DNA from: Pedobacter faecalis
Lineage (GTDB): Bacteria; Bacteroidota; Bacteroidia; Sphingobacteriales; Sphingobacteriaceae
Length of the DNA: 64,000 nt
Assembly: GCF_030182585.1 (NCBI RefSeq)
Contig: NZ_JARXOW010000001.1
Span: forward strand, 1,612,001-1,676,000
Reading direction: 5' to 3'
The notes under the pieces were generated by a model. The model had not been told where the DNA came from. It was given only the letters and a program-made list of their open reading frames with translations, and ran no database searches. A program made the translations under genes and the position numbers. Below are positions 29,321 to 38,083 of this stretch, piece by piece (the stretch's first letter is position 1; each line of letters starts with the position of its first letter).

Positions 29321-30970
29321 CTACTTCCTTCTCGAAGCTAAAATCTTTCTGATCTCATTCCAGGGCTTAACGCCAGTATGTAACGCCCATTCATCATAAG
29401 CTGCAGATAACCTGCGAACCTGCTCTGGATTTTTTTCTGCCAGATCATTCAGTTCAGATCTGTCTTTGCTAATATCATATAGCTGCCACTTCCGTGGCTT
29501 CCCTTCCTCATATTCGCACACCAGTTTCATATTGCCCAGCCTAACCGCCGAATTGCCTTCATGCTCCCAAAAAATCGGCTGAGCATGCACTGGCTTTTCA
29601 ACACCCCGGATAACAGGCAGCAGGCTTTTGCCAGCCATAGGCAAAATATCCTGCCCCTTGTACCTTGCCGGGTATTTCGACCCCGAAACCTCTACTACTG
29701 TCGCCATAAGATCCGGGAGAAACCCATACTGGTCAGTAAATTTACCATTTTTATTTTTAGGGATTGCTTTAGGCCAATGAACAATAAGCGGTGTGCTGAT
29801 ACCACCCTCGTTCACCCAATGTTTGTACTTTTTAAACGGCGTGTTCGAGGCGTTGGCCCATGACTGGCCGTAACTGAGCATATAACCCCGCTTCGAACCT
29901 AAATTCTCTTTAAGACCTCCACCCAGATCCCCGCCTTCTGCGCATGCGCCATTATCAGATAAAAAGAAGATCAGCGTATTCTCAAGTTCACTCGATGCTT
30001 CTAGTGCTTTGATCACCCGCCCGATATTCTGGTCCATGCGGTCAATCTGAGCCGCATACAGCGCCATCCTGAAATCCATCTCATCCTGCTTTTCGGCAGA
30101 AAGCTTGTCCCAGTCGGCCGCATCATCCTTACTTAACCCCGCCTCTGCTGTCAACACGCCCGATTGTATCATCCGGGCGTACCGTTCTTTCCGTAGTGCT
30201 TTCCAGCCCGACTTATATTTGTTCCGGTATTTATCAACGTCGTCTTTCAGCGCATTAAGAGGCCAATGCGGACTCGTATACGCCAGATACATGAAAAAAG
30301 GCAATTTGCTTTCCTTGCGATTTTCGTCTAAAAACTTTACAGCGTAATCCGTCAGCGCATCGGTCAGATAAAAATTATCGCCCTCCGGTTCCACCTGTTC
30401 ATTCATCAATGTCAGCCCCCTGGGCCCCGTCGGGGTAAAGTAGTTTGCCGCTCCTGCGAGTATCCCATAGTACTTATCAAAACCGCGTTGAAGCGGCCAT
30501 CTTTGCTGACCATGATATCCGACATGCCATTTACCGGACATCAGCGTCTGATATCCGGAACCCTTCAATACCTCGGCTATCGTAACGCAATTATTATTTA
30601 AAGCCCCCTGGTATCCTTTCAGATTATAGTTGTAGGCCACACTGTCTTCCGGATCATTGGTCATGTGCCCGATGCCTGCCTGATGCGGATACAGACCTGT
30701 TAATAAAGAAGCACGAGTCGGACAGCATCGGGCATTGTTATAAAACTGCCGGAAGCGGATGCCATTTGCCGCCAGCCGGTCCAGATTGGGGGTCGACACT
30801 TCACTCCCGTAACTTCCAATATCGGCATAGCCCATATCGTCGGCCATAATAATCATAATATTCGGACGGCTGTCTGCAGCCTTGCCCGGCTTGATCTCAT
30901 CAACCGTCTTAAAGGCGTAAGCACCGGCCAACAGCGCAATAGTAACAGCGCTTCCAATGATGTATCTCAT
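29321..30970 (-). CDS. Arylsulfatase (type I), second of pair
   Basis: A 549-residue sulfatase counted from the ATG at 30970; an upstream extension inside the previous gene is unlikely. Signal peptide (about residues 1-20) implies a periplasmic location. The alkaline-phosphatase-fold motifs are present: NIMIIMADDMGYADIG (Ca-binding Asp pair), and the sulfatase signature CCPTRASLLTG with the modifiable Cys at residue 82, followed by GKWHVGYHG and FFLSDNGACAEGG. Hydrolyses a sulfate ester once the Cys is converted to formylglycine. The start lies about 1 bp from the stop of the first sulfatase, so they are tightly coupled. Sulfated substrate is unknown. Confidence 0.94.
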   Translation of the reverse strand: MRYIIGSAVTIALLAGAYAFKTVDEIKPGKAADSRPNIMIIMADDMGYADIGSYGSEVSTPNLDRLAANGIRFRQFYNNARCCPTRASLLTGLYPHQAGIGHMTNDPEDSVAYNYNLKGYQGALNNNCVTIAEVLKGSGYQTLMSGKWHVGYHGQQRWPLQRGFDKYYGILAGAANYFTPTGPRGLTLMNEQVEPEGDNFYLTDALTDYAVKFLDENRKESKLPFFMYLAYTSPHWPLNALKDDVDKYRNKYKSGWKALRKERYARMIQSGVLTAEAGLSKDDAADWDKLSAEKQDEMDFRMALYAAQIDRMDQNIGRVIKALEASSELENTLIFFLSDNGACAEGGDLGGGLKENLGSKRGYMLSYGQSWANASNTPFKKYKHWVNEGGISTPLIVHWPKAIPKNKNGKFTDQYGFLPDLMATVVEVSGSKYPARYKGQDILPMAGKSLLPVIRGVEKPVHAQPIFWEHEGNSAVRLGNMKLVCEYEEGKPRKWQLYDISKDRSELNDLAEKNPEQVRRLSAAYDEWALHTGVKPWNEIRKILASRRK

Positions 30971-30971
30971 A

Positions 30972-32648
30972 TTATGGCTTAGGTAACACATGATGATTCT
31001 TTGCCCATTCATCCCACATGGCCGACATGGCTTTGACTTTGTCGGGATGCTGACTGGCAAGATTGTTCAGTTCGGTCGGATCGTCCGTCATATTGTACAG
31101 CTGCCACTTCCGGTCGGGACCGGCAACCACCAGTTTCCAGTTGTCATACCTCACATACTTGCTGCCCTCATGCTCATTACACAATACGGAATGCCCCTCA
31201 ACCTTTTTACCTCTAAACAGTGGTGCCAAACTCTTACCTGCCAGCGGCGTAATCATATTTCCGTTATATTCCTTCGGATAAGCCGCCCCTGTAACATCAA
31301 TAAAAGTCGCCATAAAATCCATTACATGGCCAACCTGCGCAGATTTACTCCCTTTCTTTTTAATGCCGTCAGGCCAGGAAACGATCATAGGCGTGTGAAC
31401 GCCGCCCTCCAGCGATTGCGACTTCCATAGCCGGAAAGGCGTATTGGCTACATTGGCCCAGCTCGGCCCAATCGAGAAGAAGGTTGTCTGCGGACCAGGC
31501 ATTACCGATTTGTCTGTCGCATACGAGATCTTTCTCCCGTCCCGCGTTTCGCCCGGTCGGTCAAAACCCGGTCCATACCTTTCTGAAAGCTCGGCACTGG
31601 CACCATTATCACTTAAAAATACGATGATGGTATTGTCCAGTTCACCCGTATCCTCAAGCGTTTTCAACACACGTCCAATCCCTTGATCCATCCTGTCTAT
31701 CATCGCCGCATGCACCGCCATTGCCCGGGCATCCCATTCTTTATGCGGGTTATTCTCCCAGGTCATTTGAGCAGGGTTGCGCGGTGACAGCTTCACCTTG
31801 GTTGAATCGATCAAACCAAGCTTAACCATCCGCTGATAGCGGTTGCGTCTGATGGCCTCCCAGCCGACTTTATAGGTATCCTTATACTTTTCAATATCTT
31901 CAGGAAGCGCCTGGATTGGCCAGTGTGGCGCATTGTGCGCCATATATAGAAAGAACGGCTCACCTTTTTTTGCAAATTCACGGATATAACCGGAAGCCTT
32001 ATCGTTAATTGCATCGGTATGGTAATAATTTGCAGGCACCTGCTTAACAGGCGTAGTGCCCTCTACCAGGCTAAAGGGATCATAAAAATCAATCACACCC
32101 CATATCGTCCCGTAAAACTTATCAAACCCTCTTTTCGTGGGATATTGCTCCAGCGGCGAAAAGAGCGGATATTCTGCGCGGTGACTAAGCCATTTGATTT
32201 GTTCCTCTTTTTCCTGTGTAATTGTGTTAGAAACATGCCACTTACCCACCATCGCCGTGCTATAGCCGGCCTGCTTCAGTACTTCGGCAATCGTAACGGT
32301 ATTTTTCCCAAGGTGACCGCGATAACCACTGTCATTTTCTGCGGTAGTCATATGCCCTATCCCCGCATCGTGGTTATAGAGACCAGTCAGCAGCGAGGCT
32401 CTGGTCGGGCAGCACCTCGACACGTTGTAAAACTGGGTAAACTGCATCCCCTGCTTTGCTATACGGTCCAGATTCGGCGTATTAATCTCACCGCCATAAC
32501 AGCCCAGATCGGAGTAACCCAGATCATCGGCCAAAATCAAAATGATATTAGGCTTTTTTGGTTTTTTAGGGAGTGCTCGCGACATAGATGCGAGTGGCGC
32601 AGCCAGAAATACAGCAAGCAAAACATAGACAGCAGTTCTTTTTTTCAT
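30972..32648 (-). CDS. Arylsulfatase (type I), first of pair
   Basis: A 558-residue periplasmic sulfatase from the ATG at 32648 (signal peptide MKKRTAVYVLLAVFL); the 20-codon upstream extension is rejected. Motifs: NIILILADDLGYSDLG, signature CCPTRASLLTG with the modifiable Cys79, GKWHVSN, FLSDNGASAELS and the C-terminal WQLYNMTDDPTELNNLA. It is a paralog of the following sulfatase, with matching signature and ending but different central loops, suggesting two related sulfated substrates or positions. First gene of the sulfatase-sulfatase-FGE-symporter-DUF1080 operon. No clear -7 element was found in the 170-bp region shared with the hemoglobin gene. Confidence 0.94.
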   Translation of the reverse strand: MKKRTAVYVLLAVFLAAPLASMSRALPKKPKKPNIILILADDLGYSDLGCYGGEINTPNLDRIAKQGMQFTQFYNVSRCCPTRASLLTGLYNHDAGIGHMTTAENDSGYRGHLGKNTVTIAEVLKQAGYSTAMVGKWHVSNTITQEKEEQIKWLSHRAEYPLFSPLEQYPTKRGFDKFYGTIWGVIDFYDPFSLVEGTTPVKQVPANYYHTDAINDKASGYIREFAKKGEPFFLYMAHNAPHWPIQALPEDIEKYKDTYKVGWEAIRRNRYQRMVKLGLIDSTKVKLSPRNPAQMTWENNPHKEWDARAMAVHAAMIDRMDQGIGRVLKTLEDTGELDNTIIVFLSDNGASAELSERYGPGFDRPGETRDGRKISYATDKSVMPGPQTTFFSIGPSWANVANTPFRLWKSQSLEGGVHTPMIVSWPDGIKKKGSKSAQVGHVMDFMATFIDVTGAAYPKEYNGNMITPLAGKSLAPLFRGKKVEGHSVLCNEHEGSKYVRYDNWKLVVAGPDRKWQLYNMTDDPTELNNLASQHPDKVKAMSAMWDEWAKNHHVLPKP

Positions 32649-32771
32649 ACCTCTCAGAAGCTTTAAAATTTGGTTATACAACAAGTCCGGCACTCCGGCT
32701 GTCTGCAAATTAAATAATTAGCTTTTGATTAACCTGATCAATCTTAGGTTCTTTTGTATCATTTTAGAAAT

Positions 32772-32787
32772 AATGACCTGCATCATT
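32772..32787 (+). promoter_or_regulatory. Crp/Fnr-like operator upstream of truncated hemoglobin
   Basis: AATGACCTGCATCATT has perfect 5-bp arms (AATGA/TCATT) around a 6-bp spacer. Its centre is about 40 bp upstream of the predicted transcription start and it touches the -33 element, the class II position for Crp/Fnr activators. The core TGACnnnCATCA recurs before the cupin gene (40005-40020). Confidence 0.5.
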
Positions 32788-32815
32788 TTGCACGCCAGCA
32801 GGAGCCGTATCTTTG
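32788..32815 (+). promoter_or_regulatory. Promoter of truncated hemoglobin gene
   Basis: TTG (32788-32790) and TATCTTTG (32808-32815) are 17 bp apart. The -7 element ends 4 bases before the ATG, predicting a leaderless or nearly leaderless mRNA. Confidence 0.6.
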
Positions 32816-32819
32816 CACT

Positions 32820-33215
32820 ATGGCAGCATCAAAAGATATCAGTACGGATGAGGATATTGTTTTATTGGTCGACACCTTTTACACCAATATCCGGGAAAAC
32901 GAATTACTCGGACCTATCTTCGGCGCCATAATCAACGACCGCTGGCCCGAACATCTTGAAAAGATGTACCGTTTCTGGCAAACGGTGTTGTTAGAAAAAC
33001 ACAATTACAGCGGAAGCCCCTTCCCACCGCATGCAAACATGGCCATTGGCAAGCACCATTTCGATACCTGGCTGACTTTGTGGCGCACTACGCTGAACAG
33101 TCTCTTCGCAGGGCCGCTTACCGAAGAAGCAAAGTGGCGTGCAGAAAAGATGGCGACAATGTTCCTGTCCAAAATCGAATATTACCGAAACCACCCCGGC
33201 TTCCCATTAATGTAA
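32820..33215 (+). CDS. Group III truncated hemoglobin
   Basis: A 131-residue globin from the ATG at 32820; earlier starts fall within promoter sequence. It matches the TrHb3 class, with a B-helix TFYTNIRENELLGPIF, an E-helix region KMYRFWQTVLLEKHNYSG, PFPPHANM and the proximal HFDTWLTLWRTTL around the expected haem-binding His (IGKHHFDTW). Proposed roles in the family are oxygen, nitric oxide or redox sensing and scavenging. The site and promoter just upstream suggest control by a Crp/Fnr-family factor. An HPP-family membrane protein gene follows 44 bp downstream with its own promoter. Confidence 0.93.
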   Translation: MAASKDISTDEDIVLLVDTFYTNIRENELLGPIFGAIINDRWPEHLEKMYRFWQTVLLEKHNYSGSPFPPHANMAIGKHHFDTWLTLWRTTLNSLFAGPLTEEAKWRAEKMATMFLSKIEYYRNHPGFPLM

Positions 33216-33222
33216 CGCAGCA

Positions 33223-33253
33223 TTGCCGAATCCGGCAGCGAATATTAACTTTG
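33223..33253 (+). promoter_or_regulatory. Promoter of HPP-family gene
   Basis: TTG (33223-33225) and TAACTTTG (33246-33253) are 20 bp apart; the -7 element ends 6 bases before the ATG at 33260, another nearly leaderless configuration. Confidence 0.55.
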
Positions 33254-33259
33254 CGCCGA

Positions 33260-33844
33260 ATGAGGCGAAAGATCAGAAAACATGTACGTGCCGCAAGGTA
33301 TATCCTGTATAAAGAAACGCTGGTCGACCGGAAAGAACACTTCTGGACTTTCCTTGGTTCTTTTACCGGCATAGCGCTTATCGGCCTGCTGCACAGTCCG
33401 TATTTTGAAGCGCACGACAATCTTTTCCTGATCGGCTCTTTTGGTGCCTCCGCCGTACTTATCTACGGCGTTATCAATAGTCCCCTCGCACAGCCACGGA
33501 ACCTGATCGGCGGACACGTCATTTCGGCTATCATCGGCGTTACCATCCATAAACTGATACCCGGCGAACTCTGGCTTGCCTCAGCGCTGTCTGTGTCGCT
33601 ATCCATAGTCTGCATGCAGATCACTAAAACCCTGCATCCTCCCGGAGGCGCAACCGCCCTGATCGCTAATATCGGATCGGAAAAAATCTTATCGCTCGGG
33701 TACCTTTACGTGATCAGTCCCGTACTGTCGGGATGTATTATCCTTCTGGCCGTTGCCATATTTTTCAATAACAGAACCTCGCATAGAAGTTATCCGAGAA
33801 ACAAACGCTGGTATCTTTTCTGGAAACGCTACCGCCGTCCCTAA
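33260..33844 (+). CDS. HPP family integral membrane protein
   Basis: A ~194-residue membrane protein from the ATG at 33260 (the longer frame starting inside the globin gene is rejected). A basic N-terminus (MRRKIRKHVRAARYILYKE) precedes four hydrophobic helices. The family's name-giving motif is visible as KTLHPPGGATALIANIG near 135, and FGASAVLIYG with PLAQPRNLIGGH are the other conserved parts. HPP proteins in some cyanobacteria and plants are linked to nitrite transport, but the function here is unknown. Adjacent to a hemoglobin, which is suggestive of nitrogen-oxide handling but only by association. Confidence 0.88.
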   Translation: MRRKIRKHVRAARYILYKETLVDRKEHFWTFLGSFTGIALIGLLHSPYFEAHDNLFLIGSFGASAVLIYGVINSPLAQPRNLIGGHVISAIIGVTIHKLIPGELWLASALSVSLSIVCMQITKTLHPPGGATALIANIGSEKILSLGYLYVISPVLSGCIILLAVAIFFNNRTSHRSYPRNKRWYLFWKRYRRP

Positions 33845-34185
33845 GACTTAGCCTTTAAAGCCACACCCTCGAAGGCAACGCCCTCCCAGCCCCGGGCCAT
33901 AAACTGCCTGATGTTCTGATGATCTGTACCTTCCGGGGTCGCAAGCACTGCTTCGTAATGCTCGGCAAACAACTGTAAAGTGTCTTCTTCCGAGAGCCCG
34001 TTAAGCTTTGCAAAAGTCAGCACCTTCGCGCTACCCTGATTTTGCGAAGCCTCGTTGTAAACCTCTCCATTCCTGAAGGCCGTCGGGGTATGATCATAAC
34101 GTTCCTCTATAAAGGCAATCAGGCCCGAAAAATTCATGTTCTTCGACTGAATAAGGTTCAGCAAACCGGCAATATCTTCTTTCAT
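33841..34185 (-). CDS. HopJ type III effector-like family protein
   Basis: A 114-residue cytoplasmic protein from the ATG at 34185 (an upstream extension runs through the promoter and is rejected). It matches the HopJ family by TAFRNGEVYNEASQNQGSAK and KVLTFAKLNGLSEEDTLQLF, then HYEAVLATPEGTDHQNIRQF. Despite the name, HopJ-like proteins are widespread in free-living bacteria without type III secretion and have no agreed role. No secretion genes are seen here. It overlaps the HPP gene end by 4 bp on the opposite strand. Confidence 0.85.
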   Translation of the reverse strand: MKEDIAGLLNLIQSKNMNFSGLIAFIEERYDHTPTAFRNGEVYNEASQNQGSAKVLTFAKLNGLSEEDTLQLFAEHYEAVLATPEGTDHQNIRQFMARGWEGVAFEGVALKAKS

Positions 34186-34204
34186 AATATTCTTAAGCGA
34201 GCTG

Positions 34205-34236
34205 CAAACATATACTTTTGTACAATTAGCACCAAA
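34205..34236 (-). promoter_or_regulatory. Promoter of hopJ-like gene
   Basis: On the minus strand TTTG (34233-34236) and TATGTTTG (34205-34212) are 20 bp apart, 19 bp before the ATG. On the plus strand TACTTTTG at 34213-34220 is a possible opposing -7 element for the GH2 gene, without a clear -33. Confidence 0.6.
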
Positions 34237-34269
34237 CCCATATATTACATTCAAAAAATATCATAGGTT

Positions 34270-36081
34270 ATGACAATATCTAAGAGACTGCTTTTCATCA
34301 TCTTAGTGATCGCAACAGCGATCATGGTGCACACAGCATCCGGCCAGAAGCCGAAACTACCCACAAAATGGACACAGGCTGCCATGAACACAGATATGCC
34401 GTCTCCAGATTATCCCCGACCGCAGTTACAGCGGGCCGACTGGCTTTCGCTTAACGGAAAATGGGATTATCTTGGCGGAAAGCAGGTCGAAAACGCCTTG
34501 AACCCAATAAGGCCAATAAACTTTGAAGGCAAAAAAGAAACCATCCTTGTGCCCTACTGTCCGGAATCAGTACTTTCGGGTATAGAGCGTAACCAGGAAA
34601 TCAATATGTGGTACCGGAGGAACTTTGAGATCCCGGCATCCTGGAAAGGTAAGCAGGTGATCATCCACTTCGACGCGGTTGACCACGACGCCACGGTGTT
34701 TGTAAACGGACAAAAAGCCGGCACTCACGCAGGCGGCTACGATGCCTTCAGCATCAACATCACACCTTTCCTAAAAAAAGGAAGTAATGTTTTGATTGTT
34801 GCAGCGCACGACCCTAACGATGGCAAGACACCCTCCGGCAAAAACGGTCCGCGCGGCGACTACACCTTTACCTCCGGCATCTGGCAGAGTGTGTGGCTGG
34901 AACCAGTTGGCAAAAACTACATCAAAAACCTAAAGCTAACGCCCGATGTGGCTAATAGCCGCTTGCAGATTACGGTAAGCGCTGATGTCGCACAGATCAC
35001 AGCAGCGGCCCTTGACGGTAAAAAAGTTATTTCAGAGACAAAGGCGCAAGCTGGGACCACATTCTACCTTCCGGTGCCAAACCCTAAGCTATGGTCGCCA
35101 GACGACCCTTTCTTATACGACCTCAAGCTCACGCTATACGATAAAAGCGGAAAGGTCACCGACGAGGTCACCAGCTATTTCGGCATGCGCGATGTGCGCC
35201 TTGGCAAGGTAAATGGCGTGGTAAGACCCCTGCTCAACAATCAATTTGTGATGCAGGTGGGCTTGCTGGATCAGGGTTACTGGCCCGATGGTATTCTGAC
35301 GGCTCCGACAGATGAGGCACTTAAATACGATGTAGAATTCACAAAAAGAGCTGGTTTCAACCTGATCAGGAAACACATGAAAACCGAACCTAAGCGCTTC
35401 TATTACTGGGCCGACAAGCTTGGCCTGCTTGTGTGGCAGGATATGCCTGCCATGTGGTATCAGCATGAAGACACGGCAAAAACCAGAACCGCTTTCCGTA
35501 AGGAGCTCAAGGCAATGATGGACGATCTGCATAACCCTCCGTCAATCATAGCCTGGGTGCCTTTCAATGAAAACTGGGGAGCTTTCGACGTCAAAGAGAT
35601 TACCGACTGGGTGAAAAAGTATGATCCCTCGAGGCTGGTCAACGGAAACTCGGGATTCAATAACAACCCTGGCTATCAGAAAGCGGCCGGAGATCCGGGA
35701 AATGGCGACTTTGTGGACACTCACATTTACATAGGCCCGAACGACGCCTCAAAGCCGGACGATAAGCGGGCAGCCTCTCTGGGTGAATACGGAGGCGTCG
35801 GACTGTTTGTGAGGGGACATATGTGGCCGGTTGACAACAATGCCTACGGTTACGAACCAACAAAGGAAAGGCTCACCGACAAGTATGTACTACTGATGGA
35901 CCAGGTAGAGCAACTCATGAAGTATAAGGGATTAAGCGTCGCTATTTATACGCAGACCACCGATGTAGAGCACGAAATAAACGGGCTGCTCACGTATGAT
36001 CGTGCCTTTGAAAAAATGGAGGTTGAACGGGTGCGCGAGGTAAATCAGGCAGTAATCAATGAAAGTAAAAAGATCAACTAA
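34270..36081 (+). CDS. Glycoside hydrolase family 2 protein (beta-galactosidase/glucuronidase-like)
   Basis: A 603-residue secreted glycosidase with signal peptide (residues 1-25). The GH2 layout is a jelly-roll sugar-binding domain (about 50-215, with SLNGKWDYLGG and YRRNFEIPASWKGKQVIIHFDAVDH), an immunoglobulin-like domain (about 215-310) and a TIM barrel. The acid/base Glu is expected in PFNENWGAFD near 434, and the nucleophile Glu in ASLGEYGGVG near 502. It is shorter than LacZ, resembling small GH2 enzymes of Bacteroidota. Substrate specificity cannot be told. The acetyltransferase gene follows 4 bp after the stop. Confidence 0.92.
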   Translation: MTISKRLLFIILVIATAIMVHTASGQKPKLPTKWTQAAMNTDMPSPDYPRPQLQRADWLSLNGKWDYLGGKQVENALNPIRPINFEGKKETILVPYCPESVLSGIERNQEINMWYRRNFEIPASWKGKQVIIHFDAVDHDATVFVNGQKAGTHAGGYDAFSINITPFLKKGSNVLIVAAHDPNDGKTPSGKNGPRGDYTFTSGIWQSVWLEPVGKNYIKNLKLTPDVANSRLQITVSADVAQITAAALDGKKVISETKAQAGTTFYLPVPNPKLWSPDDPFLYDLKLTLYDKSGKVTDEVTSYFGMRDVRLGKVNGVVRPLLNNQFVMQVGLLDQGYWPDGILTAPTDEALKYDVEFTKRAGFNLIRKHMKTEPKRFYYWADKLGLLVWQDMPAMWYQHEDTAKTRTAFRKELKAMMDDLHNPPSIIAWVPFNENWGAFDVKEITDWVKKYDPSRLVNGNSGFNNNPGYQKAAGDPGNGDFVDTHIYIGPNDASKPDDKRAASLGEYGGVGLFVRGHMWPVDNNAYGYEPTKERLTDKYVLLMDQVEQLMKYKGLSVAIYTQTTDVEHEINGLLTYDRAFEKMEVERVREVNQAVINESKKIN

Positions 36082-36085
36082 TTAA

Positions 36086-36595
36086 ATGGAATACAACTTC
36101 AGAAAAGCTGGCGCCAACGAAATTGACCAGATATGGGCTATTTTGGCAAAGGCGATTGAAAGAAGAAAGGCAGAGGGCAGCGAGCAATGGCAAGACGGCT
36201 ACCCCAATATGGAAGTGGTCCGAAACGACATCAGCAAACAGGCAGGATATGTGCTGACGGAAAAAGACCAGATTGTGGGGTACGTAGCAGTACTAGTAAA
36301 CGACGAGCCAGCGTACGACAATATCGAAGGAAAATGGCTTAGTACGGGCGACTTCGTTGTCATACACCGGGTAGGCATAGCTGAAAGTCACCTGGGAAGA
36401 GGTCTGGCAAGACAAATGCTTGAACATATCGCCCGCTTTGCGGCAGAACGAAACATACCCAGCATCAAGGCCGATACCAACTTCGACAACCCCGCCATGA
36501 TCCGGACTTTTGAAAACGCGGGGTATGTGTACTGCGGGGAAGTACTTTTAAGAGGAAAATCGCGGCGGGCGTACGAAAAAGTTTTGCATAATTAA
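36086..36595 (+). CDS. GNAT family N-acetyltransferase
   Basis: A 169-residue acetyl-CoA-dependent acetyltransferase. The acetyl-CoA binding motif appears as VGIAESHLGRGLARQMLEHI (about 112-131, Q/RxxGxG/A pattern as HLGRGLA), with the following AAERNIPSIKADTNFDNPAM and FENAGYVYCGEV typical of motif B. The acceptor is unknown. Position directly after the GH2 gene suggests cotranscription but no shared pathway is evident. Confidence 0.9.
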   Translation: MEYNFRKAGANEIDQIWAILAKAIERRKAEGSEQWQDGYPNMEVVRNDISKQAGYVLTEKDQIVGYVAVLVNDEPAYDNIEGKWLSTGDFVVIHRVGIAESHLGRGLARQMLEHIARFAAERNIPSIKADTNFDNPAMIRTFENAGYVYCGEVLLRGKSRRAYEKVLHN

Positions 36596-36607
36596 CACCT
36601 ATAAAAG

Positions 36608-37081
36608 ATGGCAAAAAAAAAGAAAATCGGCTGGTTTGAAAACGTAGCGAACCTGATCACCTGTTGGGTTGGAAGCGGGCCTGCCTTTGGCATTGCAGCG
36701 CTGGTGGTGATTGTCTGGGCCATTAGCGGTCCCCTCTTTCATTTTTCGGAGACCTGGCAATTGGTCATCAATACCGGCACAACGATCGTTACCTTTTTAA
36801 TGGTTTTCCTGATCCAAAAATCACAGAACAAAGACAACAAGGCTATCCAGTTAAAGCTCAATGAACTTATTGCAGCCTCCCGTCACTCCAGTAACCGTAT
36901 GGTCGATATCGAAGATCTGAGCGAAGAAGAGTTGGATCAACTGCACAAATATTATAAACGCCTGTCAGACATTGCCGAAGAGGACGAGGATATCCACACG
37001 TCTCATTCCATAGATGAAGCCGAAAAAATACAGGCCGCTAAAAGATCAATAAGACAACATCACACCAATCACAAAGAATGA
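36608..37081 (+). CDS. Low-affinity iron permease family protein
   Basis: A 157-residue protein with two hydrophobic helices (about 25-45 and 55-75) and a charged C-terminal tail of about 80 residues, matching the small bacterial low-affinity iron permease family (Fet4-like). The identifying segment is WVGSGPAFGIAALVVIVWAI, then NTGTTIVTFLMVFLIQ and SQNKDNKAIQLKLNELI. The family name comes from yeast FET4; iron transport by bacterial members is mostly unproven. The stop overlaps the next ATG (ATGA). Confidence 0.85.
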   Translation: MAKKKKIGWFENVANLITCWVGSGPAFGIAALVVIVWAISGPLFHFSETWQLVINTGTTIVTFLMVFLIQKSQNKDNKAIQLKLNELIAASRHSSNRMVDIEDLSEEELDQLHKYYKRLSDIAEEDEDIHTSHSIDEAEKIQAAKRSIRQHHTNHKE

Positions 37082-38052
37082 AATCCAGCATCCGAATCTT
37101 ATTACTGATCAGCGCCTTTTGTATGTCAGTCAAACCTGTCGGCGCTCAGACGAAGCAGAACGTTCGCATCATGAGCTTTAACCTATGGCATGGCGGCGAT
37201 GGCTGCAAACTGCCCAGAGACACGAGCATCAAATACGAATTGGCGGCAATCAAGACTTCAGGAGCAGACGTCGTAGGCCTGCAGGAGCAGACCAGTGGTA
37301 TGGGCGACAAAACATCAAGAGCAATTATTCTTGCGGAAAAGCTGGGCTGGAACCACTATATTATAAGCGGAAGCAGGGCGGTCATCTCACGTTATAAGAT
37401 AAAGCCTGTACCACCGGTAAAGCCACAACCCGCTAACCACCAAAACACCGCGGGTAAAAATTCGCAGATCGTCCTTATAGAACTGCCGGGCACCAAAACC
37501 GTTGCCTTCGGCGTGATGCACCTCATGTATACGCCGTACGAATCTTACGATATTGCCGACAAAAAATTCAGTACCGGGGCAGAGGTGATTCAATCGGCCA
37601 CCAAAGCCAGAATGCACGAAGTAAAAAGCATGATGGACGAGGTGGCACCACTTATGGCCAAAGGAATTCCCGTGGTGCTGGTGGGCGACTTTAATGAACC
37701 AAGCTGTCTCGACTGGACGCCAAAGGCGATCAGGGAACGTAACGACCCCTTGCTCCCTTTCGCCGTAAACTGGCCCTGCACCGACTACATCCTTAAATCA
37801 GGATTTGTTGACGCATACCGGCAAATCCATCCAAACGTTAAAAAGAAGCCCGGCTATACCTGGACCACCAAGCCAGGCTTATGGCATAATCCCGAAATCC
37901 ACGACCGGATCGATCTCATTCATGTTTCAAAAAAAGGCATCCGTGTGAAAGACGCCTTCCTGGTGGGCGATCAATCTGAGCTTTCCGACATCATAGTTAC
38001 ACCATGGACATCCGATCACCGGGCGGTAGTGACAGAACTGAAAATACTTTGA
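37078..38052 (+). CDS. Secreted endonuclease/exonuclease/phosphatase family protein
   Basis: A 324-residue protein with a signal peptide (residues 1-23) and a DNase I-like fold. Metal and catalytic motifs: MSFNLWHGG near the N-terminus, VVGLQEQT (catalytic Glu), VLVGDFNEPS (Asp-Asn pair), and the C-terminal TSDHRAVVTEL with the SDH catalytic pair. Likely a secreted phosphodiesterase or phosphatase; the substrate (nucleic acid, sphingomyelin-type lipid or sugar phosphate) is undefined. Coupled to the preceding gene by a 4-bp overlap. Confidence 0.9.
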   Translation: MKSSIRILLLISAFCMSVKPVGAQTKQNVRIMSFNLWHGGDGCKLPRDTSIKYELAAIKTSGADVVGLQEQTSGMGDKTSRAIILAEKLGWNHYIISGSRAVISRYKIKPVPPVKPQPANHQNTAGKNSQIVLIELPGTKTVAFGVMHLMYTPYESYDIADKKFSTGAEVIQSATKARMHEVKSMMDEVAPLMAKGIPVVLVGDFNEPSCLDWTPKAIRERNDPLLPFAVNWPCTDYILKSGFVDAYRQIHPNVKKKPGYTWTTKPGLWHNPEIHDRIDLIHVSKKGIRVKDAFLVGDQSELSDIIVTPWTSDHRAVVTELKIL

Positions 38053-38083
38053 ACGAAATCCCGGAACCAACTGTTAAGAACTC

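Noticed and set aside
33080..33259. N-terminal extension of the HPP-family protein into the globin gene
   Set aside because: The extension overlaps the hemoglobin coding region out of frame and the promoter of the HPP gene lies just before the ATG at 33260.
33841..34185. Type III secretion effector interpretation of the HopJ-like gene
   Set aside because: The family is widespread in organisms without type III secretion and no secretion or chaperone genes are present in the window.
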